Below are positions 32,433-42,033 of a DNA stretch of 64,000 nucleotides, in pieces (position 1 is the first letter of the stretch; each line of letters starts with the position of its first letter). Source of the stretch: Pseudomonas sp. P8_241 (lineage in GTDB: Bacteria > Pseudomonadota > Gammaproteobacteria > Pseudomonadales > Pseudomonadaceae); contig NZ_CP125377.1 in assembly GCF_034008315.1 (NCBI RefSeq), forward strand, positions 434,001-498,000, written 5' to 3'. Made by a program: the position numbers and the translations under genes. A model generated the notes under the pieces. The model had not been told where the DNA came from and made no database searches. It saw nothing but the letters and a program-made list of their open reading frames with translations.

Positions 32433-32942
32433 ATGCCGCCAACGCCCAGCCTGCTGCTGAGTTTCCAGGAACATTACGACGATTTGCTCAGCTTCCTCAC
32501 CCGGCGCATGAGTGACCGTCAGCGTGCGGCCGATGTTGCGCAGGAAACTTATCTGAAGTTGTTGAATGTCGATGAGTCGGTGGCGGTGCTCAATGATCGC
32601 AGCTTCATCTTCCGCGTGGCGGGGAATCTGGCGATCGATACGTTGCGTCGGGAACAACGCTTGAGCGGCAATGTTGCGGACAGTCAGGAGTATGTCGAGG
32701 CGGTCGATCCGGCACCGCCGCCAGAAGCGGTGTTCCTGGCCAAGGAGCGCTTGGGGATTCTCGACGATGCCTTGCAGCAACTGTCGCCGAACGCGCGCCA
32801 GGCCTTGTTGCTCAATCGCCTGGAAGGCTTGACCCAGGCGCAGATCGCCATCGAACTGGGCGTCTCCGAAAGCATGGTGGCAAAATACATCGGCCAGGCC
32901 CTGCGTCATTGCCGCGACTGGTTGAAAAACAACCATGCGTAA
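32433..32942 (+). CDS. ECF sigma factor, FecI type
   Basis: The 169-residue sigma-70-family protein has region 2 (RQRAADVAQETYLKLL, then RSFIFRVAGNLAIDTLRREQR) and region 4 (LSPNARQALLLNRLEGLTQAQIAIELGVSESMVAKYIGQAL). It is the iron-starvation type that directs transcription of the receptor downstream when the siderophore is bound. It overlaps the anti-sigma gene by 8 bp, and a Fur box precedes it. Together sigma, FecR and the STN receptor form a complete cell-surface signalling set. Confidence 0.93.
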   Translation: MPPTPSLLLSFQEHYDDLLSFLTRRMSDRQRAADVAQETYLKLLNVDESVAVLNDRSFIFRVAGNLAIDTLRREQRLSGNVADSQEYVEAVDPAPPPEAVFLAKERLGILDDALQQLSPNARQALLLNRLEGLTQAQIAIELGVSESMVAKYIGQALRHCRDWLKNNHA

Positions 32943-33894
32943 TCCTTCCCTTTCCAGCCACGATGCCGCCATGACCGAACCTTCGCAAAGCCTTGAAGAC
33001 ACCGCACTCGATTGGGTGGTGCTGCTCAATTCGGGGAAGGCTACCGCTGACGATCAGCGTGCTTACCAGCATTGGCGATCCTTGAGCGCCGAGCACCAGG
33101 TGGTGGCCGATGAGGCTCAAGCGCTGTGGGCGATGCTCGGGCATACGCCGACGGCCAAACAGTTCAAGGCAGCGCCGCCTGCTGGCCGCCGCCTCAAGAC
33201 CTGGTGGCCCGCCCTGGCGGCGTCAGTGGTGCTCGCGGTCGCTGGTTTGGCGGGATGGCAGCAATGGCCGATGCTCAACTCCGATTATCACACCAGCGTC
33301 GGCCAGCAGCAGATCGTGACGCTGGCCGATGGCAGCAAGATCATCCTCAACAGTGCCAGCGCGGTGTCGGTGGTATTTTCCGCCGATGAGCGCACGGTCA
33401 TCCTGCGCGCGGGTGAGGCGTTGTTCGAGCCGGCTACCGATGCGCGGCCGTTTGTGGTGCGCAGCGGTGACGAGCAAATGCAGGCTGGCAACGCTGTGTT
33501 CAGCGTTCGTCGAGACGGCGATGCGCTGACACTGGTCGTCAGCGCCGGTCAGGTGCAGCTCAAGGGTTCCCATCAACCGGTGGTGGTGCAGGCTGATCAG
33601 CGTCTGGCCTATCAATCGGGGCAACCGTTGCTGGCCCAGCAGAAGGTCGATGCGGCAAGTTTGACGGCCTGGCAGCGCGGCAAGCTGATCTTCAACGGCC
33701 GTCCGCTGGCTGAGGTGATGGGTGAGCTGGAGCGTTATCAGCACGGGAAGATTGTGATCTCCGACCGCGAATTGGCAGCGCTGCCGGTCAGCGGCGTATT
33801 TGAGCTCAACGACCCCCAGGGCTCGCTGCGAACGCTTGAGCAGCGCTACCCACTGAAGGTCACTTACTTGCCGTGGCTGGCGGTTTTGCACTGA
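32935..33894 (+). CDS. FecR-family anti-sigma regulator
   Basis: The 319-residue inner-membrane protein has a cytoplasmic domain beginning with the DUF4880-like segment (TALDWVVLLNSGKATADDQRAYQHWRS), one membrane helix (PALAASVVLAVAGLAGW around residue 95) and a periplasmic FecR domain (TLADGSKIILNSASAVSVVF...). It relays occupancy of the outer-membrane receptor to the sigma factor. The gene is coupled to the sigma gene by overlap; the ATG at 32935 is used, with an alternative ATG ten codons later. Confidence 0.93.
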   Translation: MRNPSLSSHDAAMTEPSQSLEDTALDWVVLLNSGKATADDQRAYQHWRSLSAEHQVVADEAQALWAMLGHTPTAKQFKAAPPAGRRLKTWWPALAASVVLAVAGLAGWQQWPMLNSDYHTSVGQQQIVTLADGSKIILNSASAVSVVFSADERTVILRAGEALFEPATDARPFVVRSGDEQMQAGNAVFSVRRDGDALTLVVSAGQVQLKGSHQPVVVQADQRLAYQSGQPLLAQQKVDAASLTAWQRGKLIFNGRPLAEVMGELERYQHGKIVISDRELAALPVSGVFELNDPQGSLRTLEQRYPLKVTYLPWLAVLH

Positions 33895-33955
33895 CCTGAA
33901 AATATTTTCACCAACCGACTGCAAGTTCCTCCCTGGCGAATCGTCGTAGTGAGAC

Positions 33956-33974
33956 TGAGAACAAAATCATTCTC
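33956..33974 (+). promoter_or_regulatory. Weak Fur box candidate upstream of the receptor
   Basis: The right half AATCATTCTC fits the Fur consensus and the left half is poor (11 of 19 overall). The 33895-34006 gap should also carry the promoter used by the FecI-type sigma factor. Confidence 0.35.
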
Positions 33975-34006
33975 ATTGACGTATTCATCGGGGCGGGAAG
34001 GTAGAC

Positions 34007-36460
34007 GTGAAAGGTATGTTCAAGCAGTCGGCACAGGCGCGTAGCAACCACGGCAAACACATCGTGCGTCAGACGCTGTTGGCCCAGGCCATCATGACGG
34101 GTTTGCTCGGCCCGGCACTGGTGCAGGCGCAGACGTTAAGCACGGCGCAAGCGGTCGAGGCTCAGGAGCGTCGAGTGTCGTTGTCGCTACCGACCCAGTC
34201 GCTGGATCAATCGCTGACCGCTTTCGCCGACCAGGCGGGCCTGCGGCTGCTTTACACCACCGCCGATGTCGAGGGCTTGCAGGCCGACGCACTGAGTGGC
34301 CAGCATACCGTCGCTGAGGCCTTGCAGACGCTGCTGGCGGGCAGTGGCATGAGTTGGGCGTTCAGTGACGCGCGTACGGTCATCCTGCGGCGTGCGGAGG
34401 CGCCGACGACCATGACCCTCAAGCCGATCGAAGTCAGCGTCGCATCGCGTACCAGCACGTCCATCAGTGAAATCCCCGGCACGGTCTGGGTGGTTGACCA
34501 AACCCGGTTGCGCGAGCAATTGCAAACCGGCGTCAGCCTCAAGGAGGCGATCGGCAAACTGGTGCCGGGCCTCGACCTCGCACCGGAAGGGCGTACCAAT
34601 TACGGCCAGAACATGCGCGGACGCAACGTGCTGGTGATGATCGACGGCGTCAGCCAGAACAGCTCCCGCGGCTTGTCGCGCCAGTTCGACAGCATCTCGC
34701 CGTTCAACGTCGAACGGGTCGAAGTGTTGTCCGGGGCCAGCGCCATCTACGGCGGCGGCGCGACGGGCGGGATCATCAACATCGTCACCAAAAAGGGGGC
34801 GCCGGGGCCTGCACAGTTTGAAACGCAGCTCGGCGCCAGCAGCGGTTTCAACAACAGCGATGACCTGGCGACGCGTATCGCGCAATCGGTCAGTGGCGGC
34901 AACGAGCGCATCAGCGGTCGGCTTGGTATCTCGGGTGAGCAGAACCAGGCGTTCTACGACGGTGCCGGCGACCAGATCTTCATCGACAACACCCAGACCG
35001 ACCTGCAATACAACCGCACCATCGACGTGATGGGCAGCCTGGCCCTGCAATTCAATGACGAACAAAGCCTGGACCTGTTGGCGCAGTACTACGACTCCGG
35101 CAACAACGGCGACACCGGCATTTATTTTCCCAACCTGAACTACCAGAAGCCGTCGAACCTGGAAGACGCCGAACTACGCGACGGTTACTCGACCGATCTC
35201 GACCCGCGGACCAAGCGCGTGCTGCTCAACGCCAACTACCACCACAGCGATGTGTTGGGGCAGGACTTCTACCTCCAGGCGTCTTATCGCAAGGAGGATG
35301 ACAATTTCTACCCGTTTCCTTACTACAACACCGGCAGACCCGTCGGCTCCCAAGGGGTGTACTTTGCTGCCTCGCAACAGAACTTTGAAGTCAGCAGCTT
35401 CAAGGCGCTGTTCGCCAAGGAGTGGCAGGCCTTCAAGTTCACCTACGGTGTAGACCTCGATCGCGAGCGCTTCAATGCTCAACAGAGCACCTTCGACCAG
35501 CGTCTCTCCTCGGAAAGTGGCGGACTGGACCTGGATACCGCCAGCAAGGCGCCGCGCTATCCCGGCTATCGCGTCGACGGCCTGTCCGGATATGCCCAGC
35601 TAGACTGGTACGCCACCGACAACCTGACCGTTTCCGGTGGCGCGAGGCGTCAGCAGATGGACGTCGATGTCGGCAAATTCAAAGGGGTCGAGGGCGGCAG
35701 CAACGATTACTCGGTCAGCCTATACAACCTGGGCACCATCTACGACTTCAAGAACGGGCATCAACTGTGGATCAACTACGGCGAGGGTTTTGATCTGCCA
35801 GACCCTGCCAAGTTTTACGGCAAGCCGGGCCTGAGCGTCGCAGACAACCCTTTGGCGGGGATCAAGAGTCGTCAGGTGGAAACCGGCTGGCGCTACTCTG
35901 ACAGCGACTGGGACGCCCAGGCGGCGCTGTATTACATCTGGTCCGACAAAGTCATCACCACTGACAGCGCCACCCTGACCATCGATGTGATCGACCAGAA
36001 GAGTCGCGACTATGGCTTTGAAGGCGCGCTGACCCGGCATTTCCTCAGCGGTTGGGAAGCCGGCAGCACCTTGCACCTGGTGCGCTCGGAAGAGGAGGGC
36101 ACCGACGGTGACTGGATCAAGCGCGATGCGCGCTACGCGTCGCTATCGAAGTCCACGGCCTTCGTTGGCTGGAAAGGCGACCGCACCAGCGTCCGCCTGC
36201 AGGGCAACCATGCATTCACCCTGGAAGACGACGCCGACCACAAGATCAGCGGCTACACCACGTTCGACCTGCTGGGCAGCCGCGACACCGGGTTCGGTAC
36301 TTTCAGTGCCGGCATCCAGAACCTGCTGGACAAGGAATACAGCACGGTGTGGGGGCAGCGGGCGACGCTGTTCTACGCGCCGACGTATGGACCGGCATAC
36401 CTGTATGACTATCAGGGGCGTGGGCGGACATACACGTTGGGTTGGTCGATGGCGTACTGA
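34007..36460 (+). CDS. TonB-dependent siderophore receptor with STN signalling domain
   Basis: The 817-residue precursor begins at GTG 34007 after GGAAGG. After a signal region it has an N-terminal STN domain (SLPTQSLDQSLTAFADQAGL... TVAEALQTLLAGSG, residues ~60-125), then the plug (RTNYGQNMRGRNVLVMIDGV, VERVEVLSGASAIYGGGATG) and a 22-strand barrel ending TLGWSMAY. The STN domain contacts the FecR protein encoded upstream, so this receptor both imports a ferric siderophore and turns on its own synthesis. It is FpvA/FecA-like in layout; the ligand is unknown. Confidence 0.94.
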   Translation: MKGMFKQSAQARSNHGKHIVRQTLLAQAIMTGLLGPALVQAQTLSTAQAVEAQERRVSLSLPTQSLDQSLTAFADQAGLRLLYTTADVEGLQADALSGQHTVAEALQTLLAGSGMSWAFSDARTVILRRAEAPTTMTLKPIEVSVASRTSTSISEIPGTVWVVDQTRLREQLQTGVSLKEAIGKLVPGLDLAPEGRTNYGQNMRGRNVLVMIDGVSQNSSRGLSRQFDSISPFNVERVEVLSGASAIYGGGATGGIINIVTKKGAPGPAQFETQLGASSGFNNSDDLATRIAQSVSGGNERISGRLGISGEQNQAFYDGAGDQIFIDNTQTDLQYNRTIDVMGSLALQFNDEQSLDLLAQYYDSGNNGDTGIYFPNLNYQKPSNLEDAELRDGYSTDLDPRTKRVLLNANYHHSDVLGQDFYLQASYRKEDDNFYPFPYYNTGRPVGSQGVYFAASQQNFEVSSFKALFAKEWQAFKFTYGVDLDRERFNAQQSTFDQRLSSESGGLDLDTASKAPRYPGYRVDGLSGYAQLDWYATDNLTVSGGARRQQMDVDVGKFKGVEGGSNDYSVSLYNLGTIYDFKNGHQLWINYGEGFDLPDPAKFYGKPGLSVADNPLAGIKSRQVETGWRYSDSDWDAQAALYYIWSDKVITTDSATLTIDVIDQKSRDYGFEGALTRHFLSGWEAGSTLHLVRSEEEGTDGDWIKRDARYASLSKSTAFVGWKGDRTSVRLQGNHAFTLEDDADHKISGYTTFDLLGSRDTGFGTFSAGIQNLLDKEYSTVWGQRATLFYAPTYGPAYLYDYQGRGRTYTLGWSMAY

Positions 36461-36482
36461 AAGTCTCAACCTCTGAAACGAC

Positions 36483-36520
36483 AAAACCCGCGATGCCTGT
36501 TCAGAGGCCGCGGGTTTTTT
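36483..36520 (+). terminator. Rho-independent terminator after the receptor gene
   Basis: AAAACCCGCG pairs with CGCGGGTTTT, followed by TT. Confidence 0.8.
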
Positions 36521-36572
36521 GTGGCCTGTGGTGATGGCCGATTTCGGTGGACATCAAACCGCAGGCATAAAA

Positions 36573-36605
36573 AAACCCTGAATCTTGCGATTCAGGGTTT
36601 TCGGT
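36573..36605 (+). terminator. Second terminator hairpin at the island edge
   Basis: A perfect 12-bp stem (AAACCCTGAATC with GATTCAGGGTTT) with a TTGC loop sits 4 bp before the att-like tRNA fragment. Confidence 0.75.
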
Positions 36606-36608
36606 ATT

Positions 36609-36630
36609 TGGTGCCAGAGACGGAACCGAA
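36609..36630 (-). other. att-like tRNA-Phe 3'-end fragment
   Basis: TGGTGCCAGAGACGGAACCG(AA) matches tRNA-Phe at 50825-50847 except for one missing C and one T-to-C change. It marks the distal end of the island. Confidence 0.7.
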
Positions 36631-36684
36631 TTGCTTGCCTAACTACTTATCTTTGTTAGGGTTTTGTTTGGGTGGTATGTCGAC

Positions 36685-36708
36685 ATGCCCCCAAATATGC
36701 CCCCAAAA
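36685..36708. other. Arm-type integrase sites, distal end
   Basis: ATGCCCCCAAA occurs twice, 12 bp apart (36685 and 36697). The same motif occurs near the other end at 50705. Confidence 0.5.
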
Positions 36709-36781
36709 CAAAAAGTAGTCCCGGTGTTGGTTCCCTATTCTGCCCTACCAGCCCCAGCGAAAGCCAATCATAGGTACTTAA

Positions 36782-36994
36782 TTACATTCGTGGCATGCGC
36801 AAGGTGTTTTTTATCCTGAACCCAATAACCCCACGCAGCATTCTCTCTGCCAATGCAGAATCTGCAATGCAGGTGATACCATTTTCATTCAGGGTGAACA
36901 ATGATTCGGGGAGGCGACCCTGATTTCTGGCTTGAATGACGGCGGCTTTCGATATGCCCACACGGCGGGCAATCTCACTGATGCTGCATCGCAT
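36782..36994 (-). CDS. Small HTH protein, island-distal (paralogue of 11433-11609)
   Basis: The 70-residue protein starts MRCSISEIARRVGISKAAVI and has a helix-turn-helix in its first 25 residues. The middle (NQGRLPESLFTLNENGITCIAD) matches the 58-residue protein of the tRNA-Thr island at almost every second residue or better. The last ten residues are extra. It lies about 150 bp inside the distal att site. Excisionase-like or regulatory function is inferred from fold, size and position. Confidence 0.75.
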   Translation of the reverse strand: MRCSISEIARRVGISKAAVIQARNQGRLPESLFTLNENGITCIADSALAERMLRGVIGFRIKNTLRMPRM

Positions 36995-37280
36995 GGCCTT
37001 TCACCTCGCTGCTAGCTTTCTGGAAGCGTAGGACAGATGATCCCTCTTTACGTATCTTAAAACTCGGCACGGGGCTGAAGCCCTAACTGTGCGCTGCTGC
37101 GACTCCTAACATATTTGTTCATCAAGAACGGCAACTGCCGGCCCGTGGCAGTCACTGCTCTAGGCTCTAAGAGATAGGATTCTTGGAGATGGAGGTCTTG
37201 AACCGACAGCACGCGATCTAATAGACACTTGGGCGAGCGCTCAACACTGTATGTGGAAGCGAACAGCAGGCGAAGGGCAA
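36995..37280. other. Conserved noncoding block shared with the other island
   Basis: 37079-37140 is nearly the same as 11695-11755 (CCTAACATATTTG...GAACGGCAACTGCCG). It lies between the small HTH gene and the NACHT gene, so it may carry promoters for both. Confidence 0.5.
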
Positions 37281-40200
37281 ATGGCTAAGAACCGAGACGA
37301 TTTCACAGCGTGCACCAGGCGTAAGATCGGACAGCGCGCTGGATGGCTATGCAGTTTTCCAGGCTGTCGCGTCTTCACCGAGGGTGCGACCTCGGACGAG
37401 AATGGGCGCATGAGCGTGGGCACTGCTTCTCACATCTGCGCCGCTGCGCCCGGTGGACCGCGCTACGACGAAAAGATGACGTTGGACGAACGTCGTTCGG
37501 TGACCAACGGGATTTGGATGTGCCGAAACCACGGCACAGCTATTGACTCGCCAGATTCGAAGTTCACTACGGAGCTGTTGCACGCATGGAAGAAAGATGC
37601 CGAGACAGAATCAAGAAAGCGTGTTTTAGAGGGCACTGCACGGCCTGTATCTGAAAAATTCCAAGATGCAGGGGATCTTCGTGTCGCTGCAGCTGCCGAT
37701 ATTGAAGTATTTCGCCGAACGGCGCGATGGCCAGCCTCGTCGATTGAGCTCGCTTTGACCATTGAGGGTGTCAACGAGTCCATTACGACAAAGTCACTTG
37801 CAAGAGCCGTTGTCTCACTCGATGATCTCGTGCTTGTGGCACCTCCCGGTATGGGAAAGACGACAGTGCTGCTTCAAGTAGCCGAGGGGCTGCTTGCAGA
37901 ACCAACAGGGATTCCGATGTTTGTCTCGCTTGCGGACTGGGCAACGGAGGACATGGATTTGCTGGCATCCATCCTGCGTCGGCCATCCTTCCGAGGGATA
38001 TCAGAAGAAATTTTTCGTGCGGCAGCAGCACAGCCCGGCGTAGTGCTGTTGCTGGATGGCTGGAATGAGCTTGACACTTCAGCGCGTCGACGCGCCCGTG
38101 TCCAGTTGCTCTCCTTGAAGGCCGAGCTGCCCAGCCTCGGCATCATTATCTCTACGCGCCGACAGTCACTTGATGTTCCTATAGAAGCGCTGCGTGTCGA
38201 TCTCCTGCCTCTCAACTACAGCCAGCAGGAAGAAATAGCACGAGAGATGTATGGCGAGCCGGGAGTTCGCATTGTGGATGAGGCCTGGCGCACGCCAGGA
38301 ATTCGCGAGTTAGTTTCCATCCCCCTTTACTTAACAGTGCTCTTGTCACTTCCGCGCGGCTCAGCCTTCCCGACAACGAAGGAAGAACTCCTGCGCCGCT
38401 TCGTGGAGGCTCATGAGGCTGTGCCGGAGCACGCAGAAGCATTGAGCGCAGCTTTGGCAGGCCTGCACGACCGCTACCTGTGTGATCTGGCTGTGCGATC
38501 AACTAGTGCGTTTGCGGTTGCACTCTCGGAGGTGGACGCCCGCCGGTCAATCAGCGAGACCGGAAGGCTGTTGATGGCGGAAGGACAGGTGGCGACGTTG
38601 CCTCAACCGCACGATGCTCTTGAAGCTCTGATTAGCAATCATGTTCTGTTGCGGCTAGGGGACACCCCCGGCTACTCGTTCCAACATCAGCAGTTTCAAG
38701 AGTGGTACGCGTCGCACATGGTCCAAGATCGCATGCGGTTGGCCTCTGAGGATCCGGCCGAATTGAAGGCTCTGCAGACGCAAATATTTGACACGTCTGC
38801 CTGGGAAGAGGCAATCCTGTTCGCGGTCGAGCGGCTCGCGCGTAGTACCGACGAATTGCATAAGGCGGTTTGTGCACGATCGGTACTGGCGGCTCTGGAG
38901 GTTGATCCATTGCTCGCAGCCGAAATGATTTATCGGTCGTCAGATGAAATTTGGGCATTGGTCGCGGATGACGTGCAGCGCTTCGTGAGGGCATGGCATG
39001 TACCTGGCACGGTTGATCGCGCACTCAGGTTCATGCTCACTTCCGGCAGACCGGAGTTCCTCGCTGTAATCTGGCCGCTTGTGACTCACGAAGGTGAGCA
39101 AAATAGCCTGCGTGCGCTGCGTAACTGCCGACAGCTTCGGCGGTCAATATTTGGAAATGACGCTGCGAGTGCCATCGCCGAGCTGCCGGAAGGCCCGAGG
39201 GAGGTTCTGCTGCATGAAATGGCTTCGCACGGTGATGTGGATGGACTCGACCTCGCGACGGCCCTCGCAAAGATGGATCCTCATGCTGATGTGCAGTTGT
39301 CCGTTGTTAGTGCTCTGTCGTTTCGGCGCGCTGATTACCATATTGCTGAGATCCTTCGGACGGCCTCGGACGCCACACTAGATCAGATCGTGAGGCAACG
39401 AATTCTGGATGTTGACGAAGTTGCAGATTCTCAGTGTCGCGAACGTCTTGCACAGGCGCAGCAGCGCTCAGTTGAGGCGGATACGGATTACGATAAGCTC
39501 CAACGGATCGCTCGTGCACCATACGATGAGACGCAGGAATCCACGTTGTACAGGGTGCTGTCAACGATGGATATCAGGCTCGGGGACCGAGACGTCAGCT
39601 CGCTTGCTGAGACGTTGCGGACACATTATCCCTTCGTTGTAGCCAAAGCCCTCATAGCCCGGGTGCTTGAAGGACGGTCGCTATTTCACCACGCTGCAGA
39701 AATTGTCTCTGCTGGAAGGGTCGTCGAGGATGATGACTCGCTACTGAAGATCGCACAGGAGGACTTAGACCAGTACAGCCAGCGTGCTTCCATCGCCGCT
39801 GTGGTGCTTGGCCCTCGCTCGTCGGCCGTGTTGCTTGACATGCTGTTCGAACTTGAACCAAGACGTAAGGTGAACGGCGCGTGGGACCCAGAGGTGAACA
39901 GGCTATTTCGTGGCCTTGAAGGAAGACTGGCGCTCGCACCTGCCGAAAGTATTCTTGAGGCTGTACAGGCGCGGTCTGCGTCAGCGTCAGTTTCGCAGAT
40001 GGCGCTGATGGCTGAGGTGTTGTTCCGATGTCGCGGAGAGCAATCGAGTCACGATCGACCTTTCAGTGACACAGTAAAAGGCAGTATCTCCGGTCTTATG
40101 GAAGAGTGGGCATACCGAATGCTGGCGTCCGGCGAGGCGACGAGGATGCAGACGGCGAGTCTCGTGAAACTTGCCACCTGTGCGCCATCTGGCCAACTCT

Positions 40201-41630
40201 TGCCAGTCCTTCAGGCGCTGCTCGATGACAATCTTCGGCGCCTTCGAGCCTTCCGCGAGCAGGCGGAAGCGGAGAGCTGGCGACCTGGGAATGCAGTGGA
40301 TGAAGCGCGTACACCTCATACCCATGAATATGCGCGGGCCTTTCGAGCACTCAAGCATCCGGATACTAGGCACATCCTGTACAGCTATCTTGACGATTCG
40401 AATTTTGGCGAAGAGGCCACAGGTGTACTTGTCGAGCATTGGCTGCTCACCAACGAACCTCCGTCGGTTGAAACTCGCCTGTTTGGCAGGCTCGATTTTT
40501 CAGGTGTTCCAGCACGACGGGCAGCTCGCATCGCCGATCCCGTAGAAACTTGCGAGGAGGCCGACACCATATTCGCGGTGATCCAAAGCTTGCTCGAAGG
40601 AGACCGCGACGATCAGCATCGACTTGCCGTTGCGCTTGGCACACGGGCTGTGCGCCTTCCTCACGGTAAGTGGAGCAGCGTGGTTAAACAACTGCTTGGG
40701 TTGGCCCTACCGCGCGCTCGTTGCTCGTTGTTAGTGAATCTCTGTCTTTCAGGCGAGATTCTCTCGCTTGATGAAGTGACACGCGGCATCTCCGACACAT
40801 TGGAAGAAGCCAAGTCGCACACATGGATCCTCTCTCAAAGCGATGGGTACGAACTCAGGCAATGGTTGCAGCTCTTACCGTTTACGGACAGAGCACGCGT
40901 TGGTCTTGATTTGCTGACAACTTTACCTGAATCGTTCCAACACCCTCACATGCTCGAGGATGTAGTGTTTGCATGCGGGAGCCTGGCCGACGAAGAGGGC
41001 GGCTGTTGCCTGTTCAGGCTAGCAGTGTTGGTTCCTGCCTTTTACGGTGATCACAGTTGGCTCCGCACAATTTTCCGACTGGCTACGGGTGCTCTGGATA
41101 TCGCGCATCAACTGGTAGATCTTGCTGTGCAAGGTGCTTTCGAGCAGAAGGGGCTCGATCACTGGTTCGTCGCACGCGAAATCGCTGGGTTGCTAGAAGC
41201 ACATGCCGACGTCCGAGGCCGTACCTATGCGCTGCTCGCAGATGGTCCCGCAACGCCGGGTTTGGTACTCCTTGCGAGAGCGATATCCGAAGCGCCCGAT
41301 ATGCCAGGACTTTTGCTGCTTGTGCGGGCAGAAATCTTGACGGGCCGCAATTTCGCGGGCTATCGCTCCGTCGAGCATGTTGCAACTGAGCGTGTCCCCT
41401 CACGCGATTGGTCGGGCGCTTTCGAAATCTTGCCCGCACCCGTCGCTGAGCTGAGGCGAGATCTCTTGGCGATGTGCACGGACGGTGGTCCGTCCGACGT
41501 GCCTGCACGATACCTGCGAGAAATTGATGAAATCAGAGACATACACGGGCTGCCTGAAGGCGAACCGCGTCACCCAGATTTCGCCTCTGGTGTTAGTTGG
41601 CCGCTTCTAATCGCGCGCGAACCGGATTAG
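37281..41630 (+). CDS. HNH-NACHT STAND protein, putative antiphage sensor
   Basis: The product is about 1449 residues from ATG 37281 (GAAGG upstream); an ATG 10 codons earlier is possible. Residues 20-90 form an HNH-type treble-clef nuclease candidate: C24 and C29, ASHICAAAPGG around H51, and WMCRNHG with C81 and H84. A NACHT NTPase follows: Walker A APPGMGKTT (187-195), Walker B LLLDGWNE (256-263) and STRR (291-294). The last ~1000 residues are helical, probably a repeat sensor. This effector-NTPase-sensor order is that of bacterial STAND immunity proteins (Avs and bNACHT types), where target binding triggers oligomerisation and nuclease activity. Defence function is inference supported by the island setting. 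Confidence 0.85.
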   Translation: MAKNRDDFTACTRRKIGQRAGWLCSFPGCRVFTEGATSDENGRMSVGTASHICAAAPGGPRYDEKMTLDERRSVTNGIWMCRNHGTAIDSPDSKFTTELLHAWKKDAETESRKRVLEGTARPVSEKFQDAGDLRVAAAADIEVFRRTARWPASSIELALTIEGVNESITTKSLARAVVSLDDLVLVAPPGMGKTTVLLQVAEGLLAEPTGIPMFVSLADWATEDMDLLASILRRPSFRGISEEIFRAAAAQPGVVLLLDGWNELDTSARRRARVQLLSLKAELPSLGIIISTRRQSLDVPIEALRVDLLPLNYSQQEEIAREMYGEPGVRIVDEAWRTPGIRELVSIPLYLTVLLSLPRGSAFPTTKEELLRRFVEAHEAVPEHAEALSAALAGLHDRYLCDLAVRSTSAFAVALSEVDARRSISETGRLLMAEGQVATLPQPHDALEALISNHVLLRLGDTPGYSFQHQQFQEWYASHMVQDRMRLASEDPAELKALQTQIFDTSAWEEAILFAVERLARSTDELHKAVCARSVLAALEVDPLLAAEMIYRSSDEIWALVADDVQRFVRAWHVPGTVDRALRFMLTSGRPEFLAVIWPLVTHEGEQNSLRALRNCRQLRRSIFGNDAASAIAELPEGPREVLLHEMASHGDVDGLDLATALAKMDPHADVQLSVVSALSFRRADYHIAEILRTASDATLDQIVRQRILDVDEVADSQCRERLAQAQQRSVEADTDYDKLQRIARAPYDETQESTLYRVLSTMDIRLGDRDVSSLAETLRTHYPFVVAKALIARVLEGRSLFHHAAEIVSAGRVVEDDDSLLKIAQEDLDQYSQRASIAAVVLGPRSSAVLLDMLFELEPRRKVNGAWDPEVNRLFRGLEGRLALAPAESILEAVQARSASASVSQMALMAEVLFRCRGEQSSHDRPFSDTVKGSISGLMEEWAYRMLASGEATRMQTASLVKLATCAPSGQLLPVLQALLDDNLRRLRAFREQAEAESWRPGNAVDEARTPHTHEYARAFRALKHPDTRHILYSYLDDSNFGEEATGVLVEHWLLTNEPPSVETRLFGRLDFSGVPARRAARIADPVETCEEADTIFAVIQSLLEGDRDDQHRLAVALGTRAVRLPHGKWSSVVKQLLGLALPRARCSLLVNLCLSGEILSLDEVTRGISDTLEEAKSHTWILSQSDGYELRQWLQLLPFTDRARVGLDLLTTLPESFQHPHMLEDVVFACGSLADEEGGCCLFRLAVLVPAFYGDHSWLRTIFRLATGALDIAHQLVDLAVQGAFEQKGLDHWFVAREIAGLLEAHADVRGRTYALLADGPATPGLVLLARAISEAPDMPGLLLLVRAEILTGRNFAGYRSVEHVATERVPSRDWSGAFEILPAPVAELRRDLLAMCTDGGPSDVPARYLREIDEIRDIHGLPEGEPRHPDFASGVSWPLLIAREPD

Positions 41631-42033
41631 GGGCTTACTGACGATTCGCCGACAACTTGAGCCTGAATACATGTTCTTGATACCGCATTTGAGTCAATGA
41701 CCGCTGTGGAACCTAAGCGCCAGTGACCGCTTCTGGCTGATTTCTGTCTGTCGCGAGGGGGCAGAAATCGGCCAGATACAGACGGTTGATCAGGCCCGCT
41801 TCCAATCGGATCTCCAAGGCTTTTGATCAACAGTGCCATTAAAATAATTCCCGGTTTTTTCAACAACTAGGGATAGAAGCGCAAAGCTGGACAAAAAAGG
41901 AGGGTGCAGAAGGGATTGATTTTCGGTGTTCGTGGGTACTTGGGTTTCACTGGTAGTTAAGTGTGAGGATAAGGTAGGATGCGAGCCATTTCATTAAAAA
42001 ATCCTACTAAGCAATGGAGTTGAAGGGGGGGGC
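41631..42033. other. Gap with no recognised gene
   Basis: A minus-strand open frame (41627-41866, 79 codons) has no features and looks like intergenic Pseudomonas sequence. Base composition becomes visibly AT-rich from about 41870 on. Confidence 0.4.

Noticed and set aside
36573..36605. Treating the hairpin at the tRNA-Phe island edge as part of the att site
   Set aside because: The same stem and TTGC loop occur after the gene at 31802-32251 (32284-32311), so it is a common terminator form rather than an att element.
41627..41866. 79-codon minus-strand frame after the NACHT gene
   Set aside because: Overlaps the NACHT stop codon, no ribosome site, no features.
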